Assembly: GCA_964361075.1 (NCBI GenBank)
Contig: CAYHZL010000011.1
Location: forward strand, 1-36,085
Direction of reading: 5' to 3'
Length of the DNA: 36,085 nt
Source: CAYHZL01 sp964361075
GTDB lineage: Bacteria > Bacteroidota > Ignavibacteria > UBA10030 > UBA8401
Shown: positions 1 to 9,023 of the stretch, one piece after another
Layout: every line of letters begins with the position of its first letter
Position numbering within the stretch: the stretch's first letter is position 1
The notes under the pieces: model-generated
The model's database searches: none
What the model was told of the DNA's origin: nothing
What the model saw: the letters and a program-made list of their open reading frames with translations, nothing else
Position numbers and translations under genes: made by a program

Positions 1-40
1 AACAAAAACGAATCCCCCGTCCCGATTAAAAAGCAAATCG

Positions 41-132
41 TGACACCCCCTTTTCAAGGGGGATTTAAAACAAGTATTCCCCCTTGAAAAGGGGGTTAGG
101 GGGATTAGTTGAATCAACAATAACGCTGAGTA
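41..132. repeat. Palindromic dispersed repeat, copy 1
   Basis: The interval carries CCCCCTTTTCAAGGGGG and its inverted partner, then a 24-base tail (109-132) that reads TTGAATCAACAATAACGCTG and continues AGTA. The same arms and the same tail recur at 24301-24404, so this is one dispersed element rather than two chance hairpins. It lies just beyond the stop of the DUF4921 gene and may also end transcription there. Bases 1-40 show only another C-rich stretch. Confidence 0.75.
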
Positions 133-142
133 ATTACAGAAA

Positions 143-1468
143 TTATTTTATGTAGTATTTTAAAACGTTGGGGGCAAGCTTACATTCTTCGGCTATCGGA
201 AAGCCTTCAATCTTTCCATCGTAGCGAAGTTGATATAAACGCGGGACAAGTTTATCACGAAAATCTATTGGTGTAATAGGATTGATATAGATGCTTGTGC
301 CGCCTTCGAAACCGGCTGCAACATTCAACCGCCATTTCAGCATCACATGCCACGGCATTTTGTACACAGCATCAACCGGAGTGTAATACCATTCCTCGTT
401 ACATGGAAGCAGACTTCCCATAGCAGCATGGCATGCGTGTACGAGATTGCTGACGCCGCGCAACTCTTCATCAGTATGTTCGTACGGACGGGAGTAGTAT
501 GACTTTGAATAAATTTCTATTGTCGGAAAACGATGCCCGATACCAACGTAGGCGATTGCATAATCATTTTCTGCGAACACAAGATTATATTGCGACGCAA
601 GGTTCGCACCAAGTTCGTTATAGATATTTGGATCTTGCCGTACTATTTGAATTTGATCGCTGATGGATGCGCCCCATTCATCGAGTGCACAAATTTGTTT
701 ATGGAGATGATCAACCGATGCACCGGCAGCACGCAGCCAATTTTGAAACACGCTGATGTAGCGAATGTAGCGATTCGATTTCAACATGTCGCGCATCGCA
801 TCAATAGTAAATTTAAAATATTGAAAATGTTCTTCCATCGTCATCTCTCCGGAAGAATAAAGCTGTGTATCGTATTCTGCAGTATCAGTAAAATGTTTCT
901 TCGCAATAATCAGTTCGTGGCATCCGCCGAAAAAAGCATCCGCCATGTGTAACTTATCGAACTGCGATTTGCGGCGAATTTGATCTTCTGTTTTTCCTGT
1001 TTGCTTCAATTTAAAATTGATGATACCATTGACATGTTCGGCGCCTTTGGGATTACTGATGTACGCATCACGCCATGATTCAATTGCTTTGGAAAGTTTA
1101 TAGTTATAATTTTTTTTCCAATAATCAATCGTAACAATTTCAAACATGTTACCTGTTCTGCGAAATTCAGCGAGAGTATTGTTATACTCATCGGGCTGAA
1201 TGTGATACAATGTTTCATAGCGCCCATCGCGCAAAATTAATCGCGCTTTTTCGACAGGTGTTTCATAGTAACGTGTTTCGCAGAAGCTGCAGTAATTTTC
1301 TTTTGGAGATTTAACAATGACCTTTGCATTGGAAGGGACCTCGTTTGATATCGGCTTGTTGCCTCTGCCGGGAACTGCCCACACCTCAGTGCCGCTGAAC
1401 GGATTAATTTGCTTTACCGTTCCATCCGGCATGATGTGGTAATATGAGCTGTAATTTCGCGGAAACAT
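143..1468 (-). CDS. DUF4921 family, GalT/HIT-like protein
   Basis: The 441-residue product resembles the DUF4921 group, distant relatives of galactose-1-phosphate uridylyltransferase. Seen directly: a Cys60-x-x-Cys63 pair near the N-terminus, as in the zinc site of GalT proteins, and a histidine motif 'ASVDHLHKQ' (His254, His256) that matches the HIT/GalT nucleotide-binding triad region. GalT-type enzymes transfer a nucleotidyl group between sugar phosphates through a histidine intermediate; the substrate of this branch is not known to me. It lies 34 bases downstream of a phosphohexomutase on the same strand, which fits a sugar-phosphate role and possible co-transcription. There is no signal peptide, so it should be cytoplasmic. 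The family call is fairly sure; the exact reaction is not. Confidence 0.8.
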   Translation of the reverse strand: MFPRNYSSYYHIMPDGTVKQINPFSGTEVWAVPGRGNKPISNEVPSNAKVIVKSPKENYCSFCETRYYETPVEKARLILRDGRYETLYHIQPDEYNNTLAEFRRTGNMFEIVTIDYWKKNYNYKLSKAIESWRDAYISNPKGAEHVNGIINFKLKQTGKTEDQIRRKSQFDKLHMADAFFGGCHELIIAKKHFTDTAEYDTQLYSSGEMTMEEHFQYFKFTIDAMRDMLKSNRYIRYISVFQNWLRAAGASVDHLHKQICALDEWGASISDQIQIVRQDPNIYNELGANLASQYNLVFAENDYAIAYVGIGHRFPTIEIYSKSYYSRPYEHTDEELRGVSNLVHACHAAMGSLLPCNEEWYYTPVDAVYKMPWHVMLKWRLNVAAGFEGGTSIYINPITPIDFRDKLVPRLYQLRYDGKIEGFPIAEECKLAPNVLKYYIK

Positions 1469-1502
1469 ATTTTTATTTTCTCAATGTTCGGAGAACAGAA
1501 TA

Positions 1503-2903
1503 TTATACTGTACTTGCAGCTTTCAACATTGCCTGTACTTTTTTCGGAGAGTCCGCCTCAGCGTAAAAACGAATGAGCGGCTCAGTTCCCGATGTGCGGA
1601 TAAGTATCCAGCCATTCTGAACAAAAAGTTTATAGCCGTCAGTTGTATCCAAACGCTCTACAGCAAATGTACCTATTTTTTTCGGATGCTTCGAATAGAA
1701 TGCAATAATTTTTTCTTTTTGTGCTTGCGTTACATGCGCATCAATACGTCCGAAATGATATTCGCCGTATTCATCGAATAATTCTTTCACAAGCTCGCTT
1801 AATTTTTTACGGCGCACCGCCATCACTTCTGCCAATAAAAATCCGATATAAATACCGTCGCGTTCCGGTAGATGTCCTTTCACTCCAAGTCCGCCGCTTT
1901 CTTCACCGGCAATAATAATATCTTTTTCAGTCATCAAACGGCAGAGATGTTTGAAGCCGACCGGAGTTTCAATTAATTCAACGCCGTACTTCGCACACAT
2001 TTTCGGAATAATTTCGCTGACAGAAAGTGATTTGCCCACTGCGCCTTTGAAATGTTTTCGCTCTATCAAATATTTTAATAGTATTGCGAAGATGCGGTGC
2101 GAATCAACAAAATTTCCTTTTTCATCAACCGCACCAACTCGGTCAGCATCGCCATCGGTTGCAATACCAATGTGATATTTTCCTTCACGCACTTCCATTG
2201 AAAGCTCTTCAAGATTTTGTGCGAGCGGTTCAGGATGTCCACCGGCGAATGACGGATTGTAGGTATCGCGCATCGTTCCAATTTTCGACATCAATTGTTC
2301 GGGCACGCCCATGCCGGCGCCATACATCGCATCGTACATAATTTTAATGCGTGTTGATTTGATGAGATCAAATTCTATTTTCTTTTTTAAATCTTCAACA
2401 TACAGTGTTGTGAGGTTCACAAATTGAATTAATTTTTTCTTCACTAATTCATCAAACGGTTTCAATGCAACAGGCAGTTCGCTTACATCTTGCAATGGCG
2501 CAAGATATTTTTCAACTTCTGCGACCATTTCAGGATGTGCCGGTCCGCCAAAATCTCCTTTAATTTTAAATCCATTATACTTTGCCGGATTATGGCTTGC
2601 AGTAATAACAATACCGCCGGCAGCTTTTTTCTTCACAATGCCAAGCGATACCATTGGCGTGGAAGAAATATTATCGGCAAGCAGCACCTTCACACCGGCA
2701 CTGGCGATTACCTGTGCCGAAGTATGTGCAAATTCTTTCGACATAAATCGTGAATCGTAACCAATCACAATTCCGTTTTTCACTTTTTTGTGCTTTGCAA
2801 AGAAACGTGCCGTAGCAAGCGCAACTTTTCTCACGTTTACAAATGTGTAATCATCGGCGATAACACCGCGCCAGCCGTCTGTTCCAAATTTTATTTGAGC
2901 CAT
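1503..2903 (-). CDS. Phosphoglucomutase/phosphomannomutase family protein
   Basis: This 466-residue alpha-D-phosphohexomutase moves phosphate between C1 and C6 of a hexose phosphate. All four landmark motifs are present: the phosphoserine loop 'TASHNP' (Ser103), the Mg-binding loop 'DGDADR' (250-255), the sugar-binding 'GEESGG', and the C-terminal phosphate-binding 'RTSGTEPLIR' (about 437-446). Length and motif order match intact bacterial enzymes. It is cytoplasmic. The GalT-like gene follows 34 bases downstream on the same strand. Sequence alone does not separate phosphoglucomutase from phosphomannomutase or a bifunctional enzyme. Confidence 0.93.
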   Translation of the reverse strand: MAQIKFGTDGWRGVIADDYTFVNVRKVALATARFFAKHKKVKNGIVIGYDSRFMSKEFAHTSAQVIASAGVKVLLADNISSTPMVSLGIVKKKAAGGIVITASHNPAKYNGFKIKGDFGGPAHPEMVAEVEKYLAPLQDVSELPVALKPFDELVKKKLIQFVNLTTLYVEDLKKKIEFDLIKSTRIKIMYDAMYGAGMGVPEQLMSKIGTMRDTYNPSFAGGHPEPLAQNLEELSMEVREGKYHIGIATDGDADRVGAVDEKGNFVDSHRIFAILLKYLIERKHFKGAVGKSLSVSEIIPKMCAKYGVELIETPVGFKHLCRLMTEKDIIIAGEESGGLGVKGHLPERDGIYIGFLLAEVMAVRRKKLSELVKELFDEYGEYHFGRIDAHVTQAQKEKIIAFYSKHPKKIGTFAVERLDTTDGYKLFVQNGWILIRTSGTEPLIRFYAEADSPKKVQAMLKAASTV

Positions 2904-2951
2904 AATGAGTATGTGTAAAGTTGAGAGTTTGTATGTGTTAAAATTTTCTGA

Positions 2952-3740
2952 TTATTTTTTTGAAATTAGTTCGAGGCGTTCATCAACAATATAAATTGCA
3001 CCACCTACGGGATTTTTTTCCGTAGTAACAACGCCTTTCATGTGCAGTGTGCGCAGAATTAAACCATCTTGTGAAACATAATCATAAAATTCCAAAGAAT
3101 CTGAAGATAGAGAGCCGATTGTTGATTTAATTTTCATACAGGAAAAAGAGCCGGCACGAACGTGTACCAATTCTTCTCCTATTACTTCTCTTGTTTGAAC
3201 GAATGGACTGCTGAACGAAATCCATTTTTGACCTTTAGTAAGAGGAAATTTGTAAACAATTCTAACATCATCTCTCCATCGTAGAGAATCTAATTTTGCA
3301 TTGTGATTCAAAAACATTTTTATTGTTTGTGGCAAAAACAAGAGCGAACCACTAACGGAAGTTACACCGCTTTTTGGAAATACCGTTGGAACGTTATAAT
3401 CCAAAAATTGATATGCTAATTCTACAAGAGAATCTTTTTCAGATTTATACCAGACCTTTTCCAATGTAATGTTGCTATTTAACTTTGTCGCTTCTAATAA
3501 TATTAGATTCTTATAGTTTCCCAACACTTCTTGTGTTGAAGTAACTCGAACAGAAAAGCTATCGCTGCGCGATGTAGCAGTTGTTCCTACAGAATCTTTT
3601 AATGTCAAAACGTACGAATTTGAATTTCCAGCAAGAAATGTTACAGAGTTTACAGTTGCAGGTCCAAATGGTCCGCTTGCGTTTTTCTTACATGAAATCA
3701 ATACCAAAGAACAAATGATGCAGACAAATATTTTTTTCAT
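2952..3740 (-). CDS. Putative lipoprotein, unknown function
   Basis: The 262-residue product starts MKKIFVCIICSLVLISC, a short signal peptide with lipobox L-I-S-C, so it should be lipid-anchored after cleavage by signal peptidase II. I chose the ATG at 3740 over in-frame codons further upstream (to 3776) because GGGAG lies 6 bases before it and the signal peptide then begins at the start. The mature part is rich in short beta-strand-like stretches, with no motif I recognise. It lies 48 bases downstream of the phosphohexomutase start on the same strand, transcribed towards it. No function is assigned. Confidence 0.75.
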   Translation of the reverse strand: MKKIFVCIICSLVLISCKKNASGPFGPATVNSVTFLAGNSNSYVLTLKDSVGTTATSRSDSFSVRVTSTQEVLGNYKNLILLEATKLNSNITLEKVWYKSEKDSLVELAYQFLDYNVPTVFPKSGVTSVSGSLLFLPQTIKMFLNHNAKLDSLRWRDDVRIVYKFPLTKGQKWISFSSPFVQTREVIGEELVHVRAGSFSCMKIKSTIGSLSSDSLEFYDYVSQDGLILRTLHMKGVVTTEKNPVGGAIYIVDERLELISKK

Positions 3741-3818
3741 GAGCATCTCCCGTGAATATACTCGCCATAGATTCACTGATTATTTTATTGATCTATCGTA
3801 TTCTTTATACCTTTTGTG

Positions 3819-4106
3819 TTATTTTCTTCGTCGTAGATCCTTATAAAAATTCTCTCTTGTTCCAACGGCAAATACTAATACGATTAATTCTTTTTCTCTA
3901 ATTTCATACACAATACGGTATGCTACTGATTTAAATGAAAATCTATACTTCCAAAGGTATGACAATTCACCTTTTAACCGCTGTGCCATAAATTTTGGAT
4001 TTGTCTTTAACAGAGGAAATATCTTATCAAAAATGTATTTTTGAACTTCTGGAGAAAGTCTTTTAATATCCTTTTGTGTTTGAGACGTAAGTTGTATCGT
4101 AAACAT
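3819..4106 (-). CDS. RelE/ParE-type toxin
   Basis: The 95-residue product has the RelE/ParE pattern: an N-terminal strand 'FTIQLTSQTQKDIKRL', a helical hairpin, then the basic core 'RLKGELSYLWKYRFSFKSVAYRIVYEI' seen here around residues 43-69, and a final strand and C-terminal 'GTRENFYKDL'. RelE members cleave mRNA on the ribosome and ParE members poison gyrase; sequence alone does not decide which. Its start overlaps the stop of the upstream small gene by one base (TAATG), the usual antitoxin-then-toxin order with translational coupling. It appears intact. Confidence 0.85.
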   Translation of the reverse strand: MFTIQLTSQTQKDIKRLSPEVQKYIFDKIFPLLKTNPKFMAQRLKGELSYLWKYRFSFKSVAYRIVYEIREKELIVLVFAVGTRENFYKDLRRRK

Positions 4107-4330
4107 TATATCCCTAAACGATGTCTAAACTCATCAGATGAAATCGTTTTTCGAGAAAAAAGTTCTTTTTTACCCTTCGCTATTCTTTTCTTTAAAAGGG
4201 ATACAACACGATTATCGTTCTCCCAGTCATCTTCTATTTCAATTTGTTGAAGTTTTGATTTTAATTTTTGTAATTCCAATTCAAGTTTTTGAATTTTATG
4301 TTCAAATCTTCTTGCTTGAACAAAAGTCAT
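4106..4330 (-). CDS. Probable antitoxin of the RelE/ParE-type pair
   Basis: The 74-residue protein has a long N-terminal heptad-like helix ('FEHKIQKLELELQKLKSKLQQIE') and a basic C-terminal half ending 'SSDEFRHRLGI'. It carries no antitoxin family signature that I recognise, so the role comes from position: it directly precedes and overlaps the toxin gene by one base. GAGGA lies 6 bases before the ATG. The coiled-coil part probably dimerises and the C-terminal part probably covers the toxin, as in other RelE antitoxins; both are inference. Confidence 0.7.
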   Translation of the reverse strand: MTFVQARRFEHKIQKLELELQKLKSKLQQIEIEDDWENDNRVVSLLKKRIAKGKKELFSRKTISSDEFRHRLGI

Positions 4331-4363
4331 ATAACATCCTCTATATTCTCAAATACTCTTCTT

Positions 4364-5653
4364 TTATATCTTTATATTAAAACCGCCTAAACCTGCATAG
4401 CGTCCGGTTGTATCTAACTCTTCTTCAATGCGGAGAAGTTGATTGTACTTTGCAATGCGGTCTGTTCTGCTTGTTGAACCGGTTTTAATTTGTCCGGCGT
4501 TGGTTGCCACTGCTATATCGGCAATGGTTGCATCTTCAGTTTCACCGGAGCGATGACTGATGATGGCAGTGTAATGCGCGCGTTTTGCCATTTCAATACA
4601 ATCAAGTGTTTCGGTCAATGTTCCAATCTGATTTACTTTGATAAGAATTGAATTTGCAATTCCTTTTTCAATTCCACGATTGAATATTTCTGTATTGGTA
4701 ACAAAAATATCATCGCCGACAAGCTGCACATCTTTGCCAACGGTATCGGTTAACAATTTCCATCCATCCCAATCATTTTCTGCCATGCCATCTTCAAGAG
4801 AAATAATCGGATAATGTTCAATCCACTTTTTCCAGTAGTTCACCATTTGTTCGGCAGAAAATTTTTCTTGTGTGGATTTATAGAAAAGATATGTTCCATC
4901 TTCCTGATACATTTCGCTTGCGGCAGGATCAAGTGCGATAAACACATCGTGCCCCGGTTTGTAGCCGGCTTTTTCGATCGCGGTCATGATAACTTCGAGC
5001 GCTTCTTCGTTCGATTTCAAACTCGGAGCGAATCCACCTTCATCACCAACAGCAGTGTTGTATCCTTTTTTGTGAAGCACACCTTTGAGCGAATGAAATA
5101 CTTCTGTGCCCATGCGTAATGCTTCTGCAAATGTCGGAGCGTTTGCAGGAACAATCATGAATTCCTGAAAGTCCACATTGTTATCTGCATGGCGACCGCC
5201 GTTGATAATATTCATCATTGGTGTCGGAAGAACTTTTGCATTTGTGCCGCCAATGTAGCGATAGAGCGGCACATCCAAATATTGCGCAGCTGCTTTTGCC
5301 GTTGCAAGTGATACAGCAAGAATTGCATTCGCGCCAAGTTTACTTTTGTTCGGTGAACCGTCAAGTTCGATCATCATGTTGTCAATACCGACTTGATCTT
5401 GCGCATCGAAACCAATCAGCTCATCGGCAATAGTGTTGTTCACATTTTCTACTGCCTTCAAAACACCTTTGCCAAGGTAACGCGCTTTGTCGCCATCGCG
5501 TAACTCAACCGCCTCGTGTTCGCCGGTTGAAGCGCCGCTTGGTACAGCCGCACGTCCGATTGTTCCATCTTCCAACACAACATCAACTTCAACAGTCGGG
5601 TTGCCGCGCGAATCTAAAATTTCCCGGGCCCATACATCATCTATAATAGACAT
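4364..5653 (-). CDS. eno: Enolase (phosphopyruvate hydratase)
   Basis: The 429-residue enzyme converts 2-phosphoglycerate to phosphoenolpyruvate in glycolysis and is usually also a degradosome partner. Motifs seen: N-terminal 'AREILDSRGNPTVEVDV', the substrate-loop region 'SGASTGEHEA', 'GGRHADN', metal ligands in 'ALDPAASEMY' and 'SLEDGMAENDWDGW', the signature 'ILIKVNQIGTLTETL', and 'ISHRSGETEDATIADIAVA'. The reading frame stays open to 5869, but the ATG at 5653 gives the standard enolase N-terminus, and CGGAGAAAA lies about 10 bases upstream. The extra upstream residues match nothing in the family. It is the most secure call in the window. Confidence 0.97.
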   Translation of the reverse strand: MSIIDDVWAREILDSRGNPTVEVDVVLEDGTIGRAAVPSGASTGEHEAVELRDGDKARYLGKGVLKAVENVNNTIADELIGFDAQDQVGIDNMMIELDGSPNKSKLGANAILAVSLATAKAAAQYLDVPLYRYIGGTNAKVLPTPMMNIINGGRHADNNVDFQEFMIVPANAPTFAEALRMGTEVFHSLKGVLHKKGYNTAVGDEGGFAPSLKSNEEALEVIMTAIEKAGYKPGHDVFIALDPAASEMYQEDGTYLFYKSTQEKFSAEQMVNYWKKWIEHYPIISLEDGMAENDWDGWKLLTDTVGKDVQLVGDDIFVTNTEIFNRGIEKGIANSILIKVNQIGTLTETLDCIEMAKRAHYTAIISHRSGETEDATIADIAVATNAGQIKTGSTSRTDRIAKYNQLLRIEEELDTTGRYAGLGGFNIKI

Positions 5654-5809
5654 AAAATATTTTCTCCGTATTCTGATATGATAAAAAACTGTAACTATTT
5701 CGGTTCTAATTAACGGAGATTTTTGTAGAAAGGCAAGAATAGGAAAAAGTTGTTCTTGAAATCTTGTAATTAAAGTGGAAAAAATTCTGAAGGCTGTGTG
5801 CATGCTACG

Positions 5810-5838
5810 ATGACCGTCACCTCGAAGGTGACGGTCAT
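5810..5838. repeat. Perfect hairpin repeat, 13-bp arms
   Basis: ATGACCGTCACCT and AGGTGACGGTCAT are perfect inverted arms separated by CGA. It lies between the enolase gene and the end of the T9SS fragment. No T-run follows on either strand, so it is more likely a dispersed palindromic unit than a classical terminator. The adjacent 5851-5867 carries ATTTTTTAAGGTTCGAC, which is the inverted form of the end of the element at 11097-11219. Confidence 0.7.
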
Positions 5839-5872
5839 TTACCACAGTTGATTTTTTAAGGTTCGACAAAAA

Positions 5873-6538
5873 CTATTTTGTCAAAATAATTTTTTTGGTT
5901 TGAACAAAACTTCCTGCTTGCAGTTTGTAAAAATACATTCCGCTCGAAAATTTCGAGGCATCAAAATTAATTGAGTAATATCCCGCTTCTTTTGTTTCAT
6001 TCACCAGAGTTACAATTTCTTTTCCAAGAACATCATACACTTTTAATATTGCAGTACTGTTCACTGGTAACTGATAATTGATCACTGTTACAGGATTAAA
6101 CGGATTCGGAAAGTTTTGTCCCAATCCGAAGATATCAGGAATTAAATTATTTTCTTTATTCACGGATGTAATATTCGCGGTTACAGTTGCTGGTTCACTT
6201 TCATTTCCGGAATAATCAACTGATGTAATTTTATAATAATATGTTTTGCCATTTAGTACCGTGTTGTCAGTGTACATGGTATCTCTCACGTCAGATAATT
6301 TTGTTGCGAGACTCGGCGTGCTGTTCGGATTTTCTGAACGATAAATTGCATATTGTTTGAAATCGTTAAATTGATTTTTGACAGCACTCCAACTTACAAT
6401 CCAAGAATTGCCAATACCTTTATTGCTTGAAGGTGCTGTTGGCGCAAGCGGAGGAAGATTATCTATTGAGTATCCGCTCATCGGTTGTGAAACAGAGAAT
6501 ATGCTTGGATTAATTGTGTGAGCACTAATTTTAAACAA
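5873..6538 (-). pseudogene. C-terminal fragment of a T9SS-secreted FnIII protein
   Basis: The frame encodes 221 residues: about 25 residues ending 'GYSIDNLPP', a fibronectin-III-like domain with 'YAIYRSENPNSTPS' and 'YYYKITSVDYSGNESEPAT' (to about residue 128), and a type A T9SS sorting module starting 'NFPNPFNPVTVINYQLP' and ending 'TKKIILTK'. The first usable start is TTG with an in-frame TAA two codons upstream, and there is no signal peptide. A protein with a T9SS signal cannot reach that machinery without one, so this is best read as a 5'-truncated remnant. Its missing N-terminal part has a close structural counterpart at 28104-28765 on the other strand. Confidence 0.7.
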
Positions 6539-6628
6539 ATGTTAATAATAGTTTCATTAAAACGCAATGCAGGATATCGTTAGTTTTATTATCGGTAAAA
6601 AATACAAAATAAACAGTTTCAAATTAGG

Positions 6629-6683
6629 GCACTACCTGAAGCACTACCTGAAGCACTACCTGAAGCACTACCTGAAGCACTAC
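6629..6683. repeat. 12-bp tandem repeat at the VWA gene stop
   Basis: The unit GCACTACCTGAA is repeated four times exactly from 6629 to 6676, with a partial fifth copy to 6683. The stop codon of the VWA gene (6680-6682) lies in the partial copy. On the minus strand each unit reads TGC TTC AGG TAG in that gene's frame, so every unit supplies another in-frame TAG. Bases 6539-6628 show nothing further. Confidence 0.9.
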
Positions 6684-8845
6684 AACATGCCGCTCCGTTT
6701 TCTGATGAACCACTCGATGCCAAAAAGCAGAACAATACATGAAAGGAGTAACGGAAGATTCCACAATTCAAATTCTTGTGTTGAAGTGCTTATTGTTGGA
6801 GTTCTTGATTGAGAAAGAAGTTGCTGAAAAAGAGCACCGGAATTTTTTGCATCAAAATATTTTCCTCCGGATGCGCCGGCAATCTGTTCGAGCAATGTTT
6901 TATTCATTTTTGTATCGGCAAATTCTGCGGATTGTTCGCTGACAGAAAATTTTCCTTGCACAGTTCCCACAGTGGTGCCGTGATGTGTTGCAGTTGCTTT
7001 GTATGAATATTCACCCTCTTGCAGCAATTCAAAATTTCCTTCGTACCGTCCCGCACCAATTGAAACCAATGTCGTTTTGTACCGCTCCGCATTTTTTGTG
7101 GTGAATGCTTCTATCTGTACGTCTGCGTTTTCTATCGGTTGGTAATTCTGGTTATACACCTGTCCGAAGAAGCGGACTGGTTCGCCGTGTGCAGCATTTT
7201 CTTTTTCCGGTTCAACTTTAAAAAACTTTTCATCTTCACGCGTTGCTAACCATCGCACAACGGTAGAAATCCAATGTGAAAAAAAATTCTTAGTCGCGTC
7301 ATCCGCTCCGCCGATTAAATTCCACCGCCACACACCATACGCAAGAATGGCAAACGATTTTGTTGTGCCGATATTGCGCATCAGCAGCAACGGAGAATCG
7401 AGTGTGATGTTTTGTATTTTTGTTTTTGAAAGTACAACAGCTTCGGGTTTTGCTTTGAATGTATTCAGCGATGAATACACCGGAGGCAATTGCTCCCATA
7501 CGGCAGGCGAAAATTTTTCTTCTTGCGATGAAAGAAGCAGCGAGGTTTGTTGTTCAGCGATGAGAGAAGGGAAGACCGATTGTTCGTTGATTGCGGATGA
7601 TGTTACTGTAAATGGCAACAACGGTTCCATTGTTCGAAGCTTGTTGCAATCAAGAGTTCTGCTCGCAACAAAAAGCAACGGAAGAGAATTTTTTTCTACG
7701 GCATCTCGCAGCGTTTGAATGACAGACGATTGTGTTGACGCAGTCGGGAACCCGCACAGAATAATGCACGAGCTTCCGGAAAGTGCGCGTGTAAAATTTT
7801 TTTCTTGTGCAAGCGTGGCTAATTCTCCATTTGGCTGTTGAAGAAATAATTGCGCATCGGTATTTTCATCGCTTCGCAATACTTGCATGAAGGCAGAAAC
7901 ATCCGCGCTTGGCGTGCCGGCAAGCAGCACAATGCGCATTTTGTTGTTCAATATTTTTATCGTTGCAGATTTGCTGTTGTTCTTCTCTGTAATTTCTCCT
8001 TCAACTGATTGAACGCGCGCGGTAATTTTTTTAATACCATCGATTGCAGGAGTGTACGAAAAATGCACTGCGTATTCGGCGGTCTGTTCGCGCGATGTGA
8101 GCGACACGTTGTATTCATCAATTTTTTTTCCATCCTCCAACAATTCTACACGCACTTGCGCGGATGTAATGCCTGAACTTTTCAACGTTGCATCAACAGG
8201 AATAATGGAATGCATATATCCAATTGTATTGACGGAAAGATTTTTAACAAGAATATCTTTTTGTTCGGTTGAATCACCAATGCCAACTGCCAAGATCGGC
8301 GCAGGAAATTTTTCCGCTTCATACAACGGATTTGAACCGGAGTTGTAATTTCCATCGCTCAACAGTACCACTGCGGAAAGTTTTTGCCCTGATGTGGATT
8401 TTATTTTTTGAAGTGCAGAAGTAATGTCGGTAGTTGTTCCGCGCAACAGCAACGATTCTTTCGATACTGGTTGTAACGAAGATGAAAAAGCAAATAATTG
8501 CACATTGGAAGATTGCGCAAGTGTATTCCATTCTTTTTGCGCAAGCAGAGCACGAAGCTGCTGTTCGCGGCTGCCGCTTGCATCATTCAAAGACATGCTG
8601 AGCGAATTATCTATGAGCACCGCAACAGTGGGGCGTTCCACAAAAGAAGAAAATATTTTCAGAAGCGGTTCATAGACCGCAAGCAACAACAGCGTGAGCG
8701 CAAGACTGCGTAGTGCAATCAACAATATTTTTTTTTGTATTGAAATTGGCGGTACCGTGCTACGATACATATACCACGACAATGCAATGGCGCTGCATGC
8801 ACACAAAAAAAATATATACCACGAAGATTGAAGGGTGAGGGACAC
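6680..8845 (-). CDS. Membrane-anchored VWA domain protein
   Basis: The 721-residue protein has two N-terminal membrane segments (about 8-27 and 40-60), a von Willebrand A domain and a C-terminal membrane segment (about 694-712) followed by 'RKRSGML'. The metal-ion-dependent adhesion site is visible as D79-N-S81-L-S83 in 'AVLIDNSLSMS', with a second conserved stretch 'VVLLSDGNYNSG'. The large region between lacks motifs I recognise but matches the periplasmic beta-rich part of Bacteroidota VWA proteins related to BatA/BatB. These often work with MoxR ATPases; a MoxR gene is present but 24 kb away. The start is GTG with no clear ribosome-binding site. It was placed there because the first membrane helix follows at once. 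Confidence 0.8.
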   Translation of the reverse strand: MSLTLQSSWYIFFLCACSAIALSWYMYRSTVPPISIQKKILLIALRSLALTLLLLAVYEPLLKIFSSFVERPTVAVLIDNSLSMSLNDASGSREQQLRALLAQKEWNTLAQSSNVQLFAFSSSLQPVSKESLLLRGTTTDITSALQKIKSTSGQKLSAVVLLSDGNYNSGSNPLYEAEKFPAPILAVGIGDSTEQKDILVKNLSVNTIGYMHSIIPVDATLKSSGITSAQVRVELLEDGKKIDEYNVSLTSREQTAEYAVHFSYTPAIDGIKKITARVQSVEGEITEKNNSKSATIKILNNKMRIVLLAGTPSADVSAFMQVLRSDENTDAQLFLQQPNGELATLAQEKNFTRALSGSSCIILCGFPTASTQSSVIQTLRDAVEKNSLPLLFVASRTLDCNKLRTMEPLLPFTVTSSAINEQSVFPSLIAEQQTSLLLSSQEEKFSPAVWEQLPPVYSSLNTFKAKPEAVVLSKTKIQNITLDSPLLLMRNIGTTKSFAILAYGVWRWNLIGGADDATKNFFSHWISTVVRWLATREDEKFFKVEPEKENAAHGEPVRFFGQVYNQNYQPIENADVQIEAFTTKNAERYKTTLVSIGAGRYEGNFELLQEGEYSYKATATHHGTTVGTVQGKFSVSEQSAEFADTKMNKTLLEQIAGASGGKYFDAKNSGALFQQLLSQSRTPTISTSTQEFELWNLPLLLSCIVLLFGIEWFIRKRSGML

Positions 8846-8892
8846 GAGATTTGCTATTTAACATTTATCATGGTTGCAGTCTGTAACGTACT

Positions 8893-8910
8893 GATTCGCC
8901 GCGGCGAATC
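8893..8910. repeat. SacII-core palindrome, copy 1
   Basis: GATTCGCCGCGGCGAATC is a perfect 18-base palindrome. Its core and right flank (ATTCGCCGCGGCGAATCA) recur at 8998-9015 and 14836-14853. Here it interrupts a separate weak inverted repeat ACTGAT...ATCAGT that spans about 8890-8931. The intergenic stretch 8846-9012 has no gene. Confidence 0.85.
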
Positions 8911-8987
8911 ACTTCAAGTGATGGCATCAGTGTGTGTAAAATTACAAATCTTATTTTGTTAGCATTCCGCAAACAGCGCGGGATTTC

Positions 8988-9023
8988 TGACAAAATGATT
9001 CGCCGCGGCGAATCATTTTGTCA
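8988..9023. repeat. 36-bp perfect palindrome over protease stop
   Basis: The left arm TGACAAAATGATTCGCCG (8988-9005) and right arm CGGCGAATCATTTTGTCA (9006-9023) are exact reverse complements. The right arm contains the last codons and the TGA stop of the protease gene. The centre is the dispersed TTCGCCGCGGCGAA core. In RNA this would fold as a hairpin containing the stop codon. There is no T-run after it, so a terminator role is only possible. Confidence 0.9.

Noticed and set aside
5654..5869. N-terminal extension of enolase
   Set aside because: The family start and a ribosome-binding site are at 5653, and the upstream residues have no enolase character and include the 5810 hairpin.
6629..6683. 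CRISPR array
   Set aside because: The units are 12 bases with no spacers between them. No cas gene or spaced repeat array was seen anywhere in the window.
6680..8845. MoxR-VWA operon
   Set aside because: The MoxR gene is 24 kb away on the other strand, so a functional partnership is possible but not an operon.
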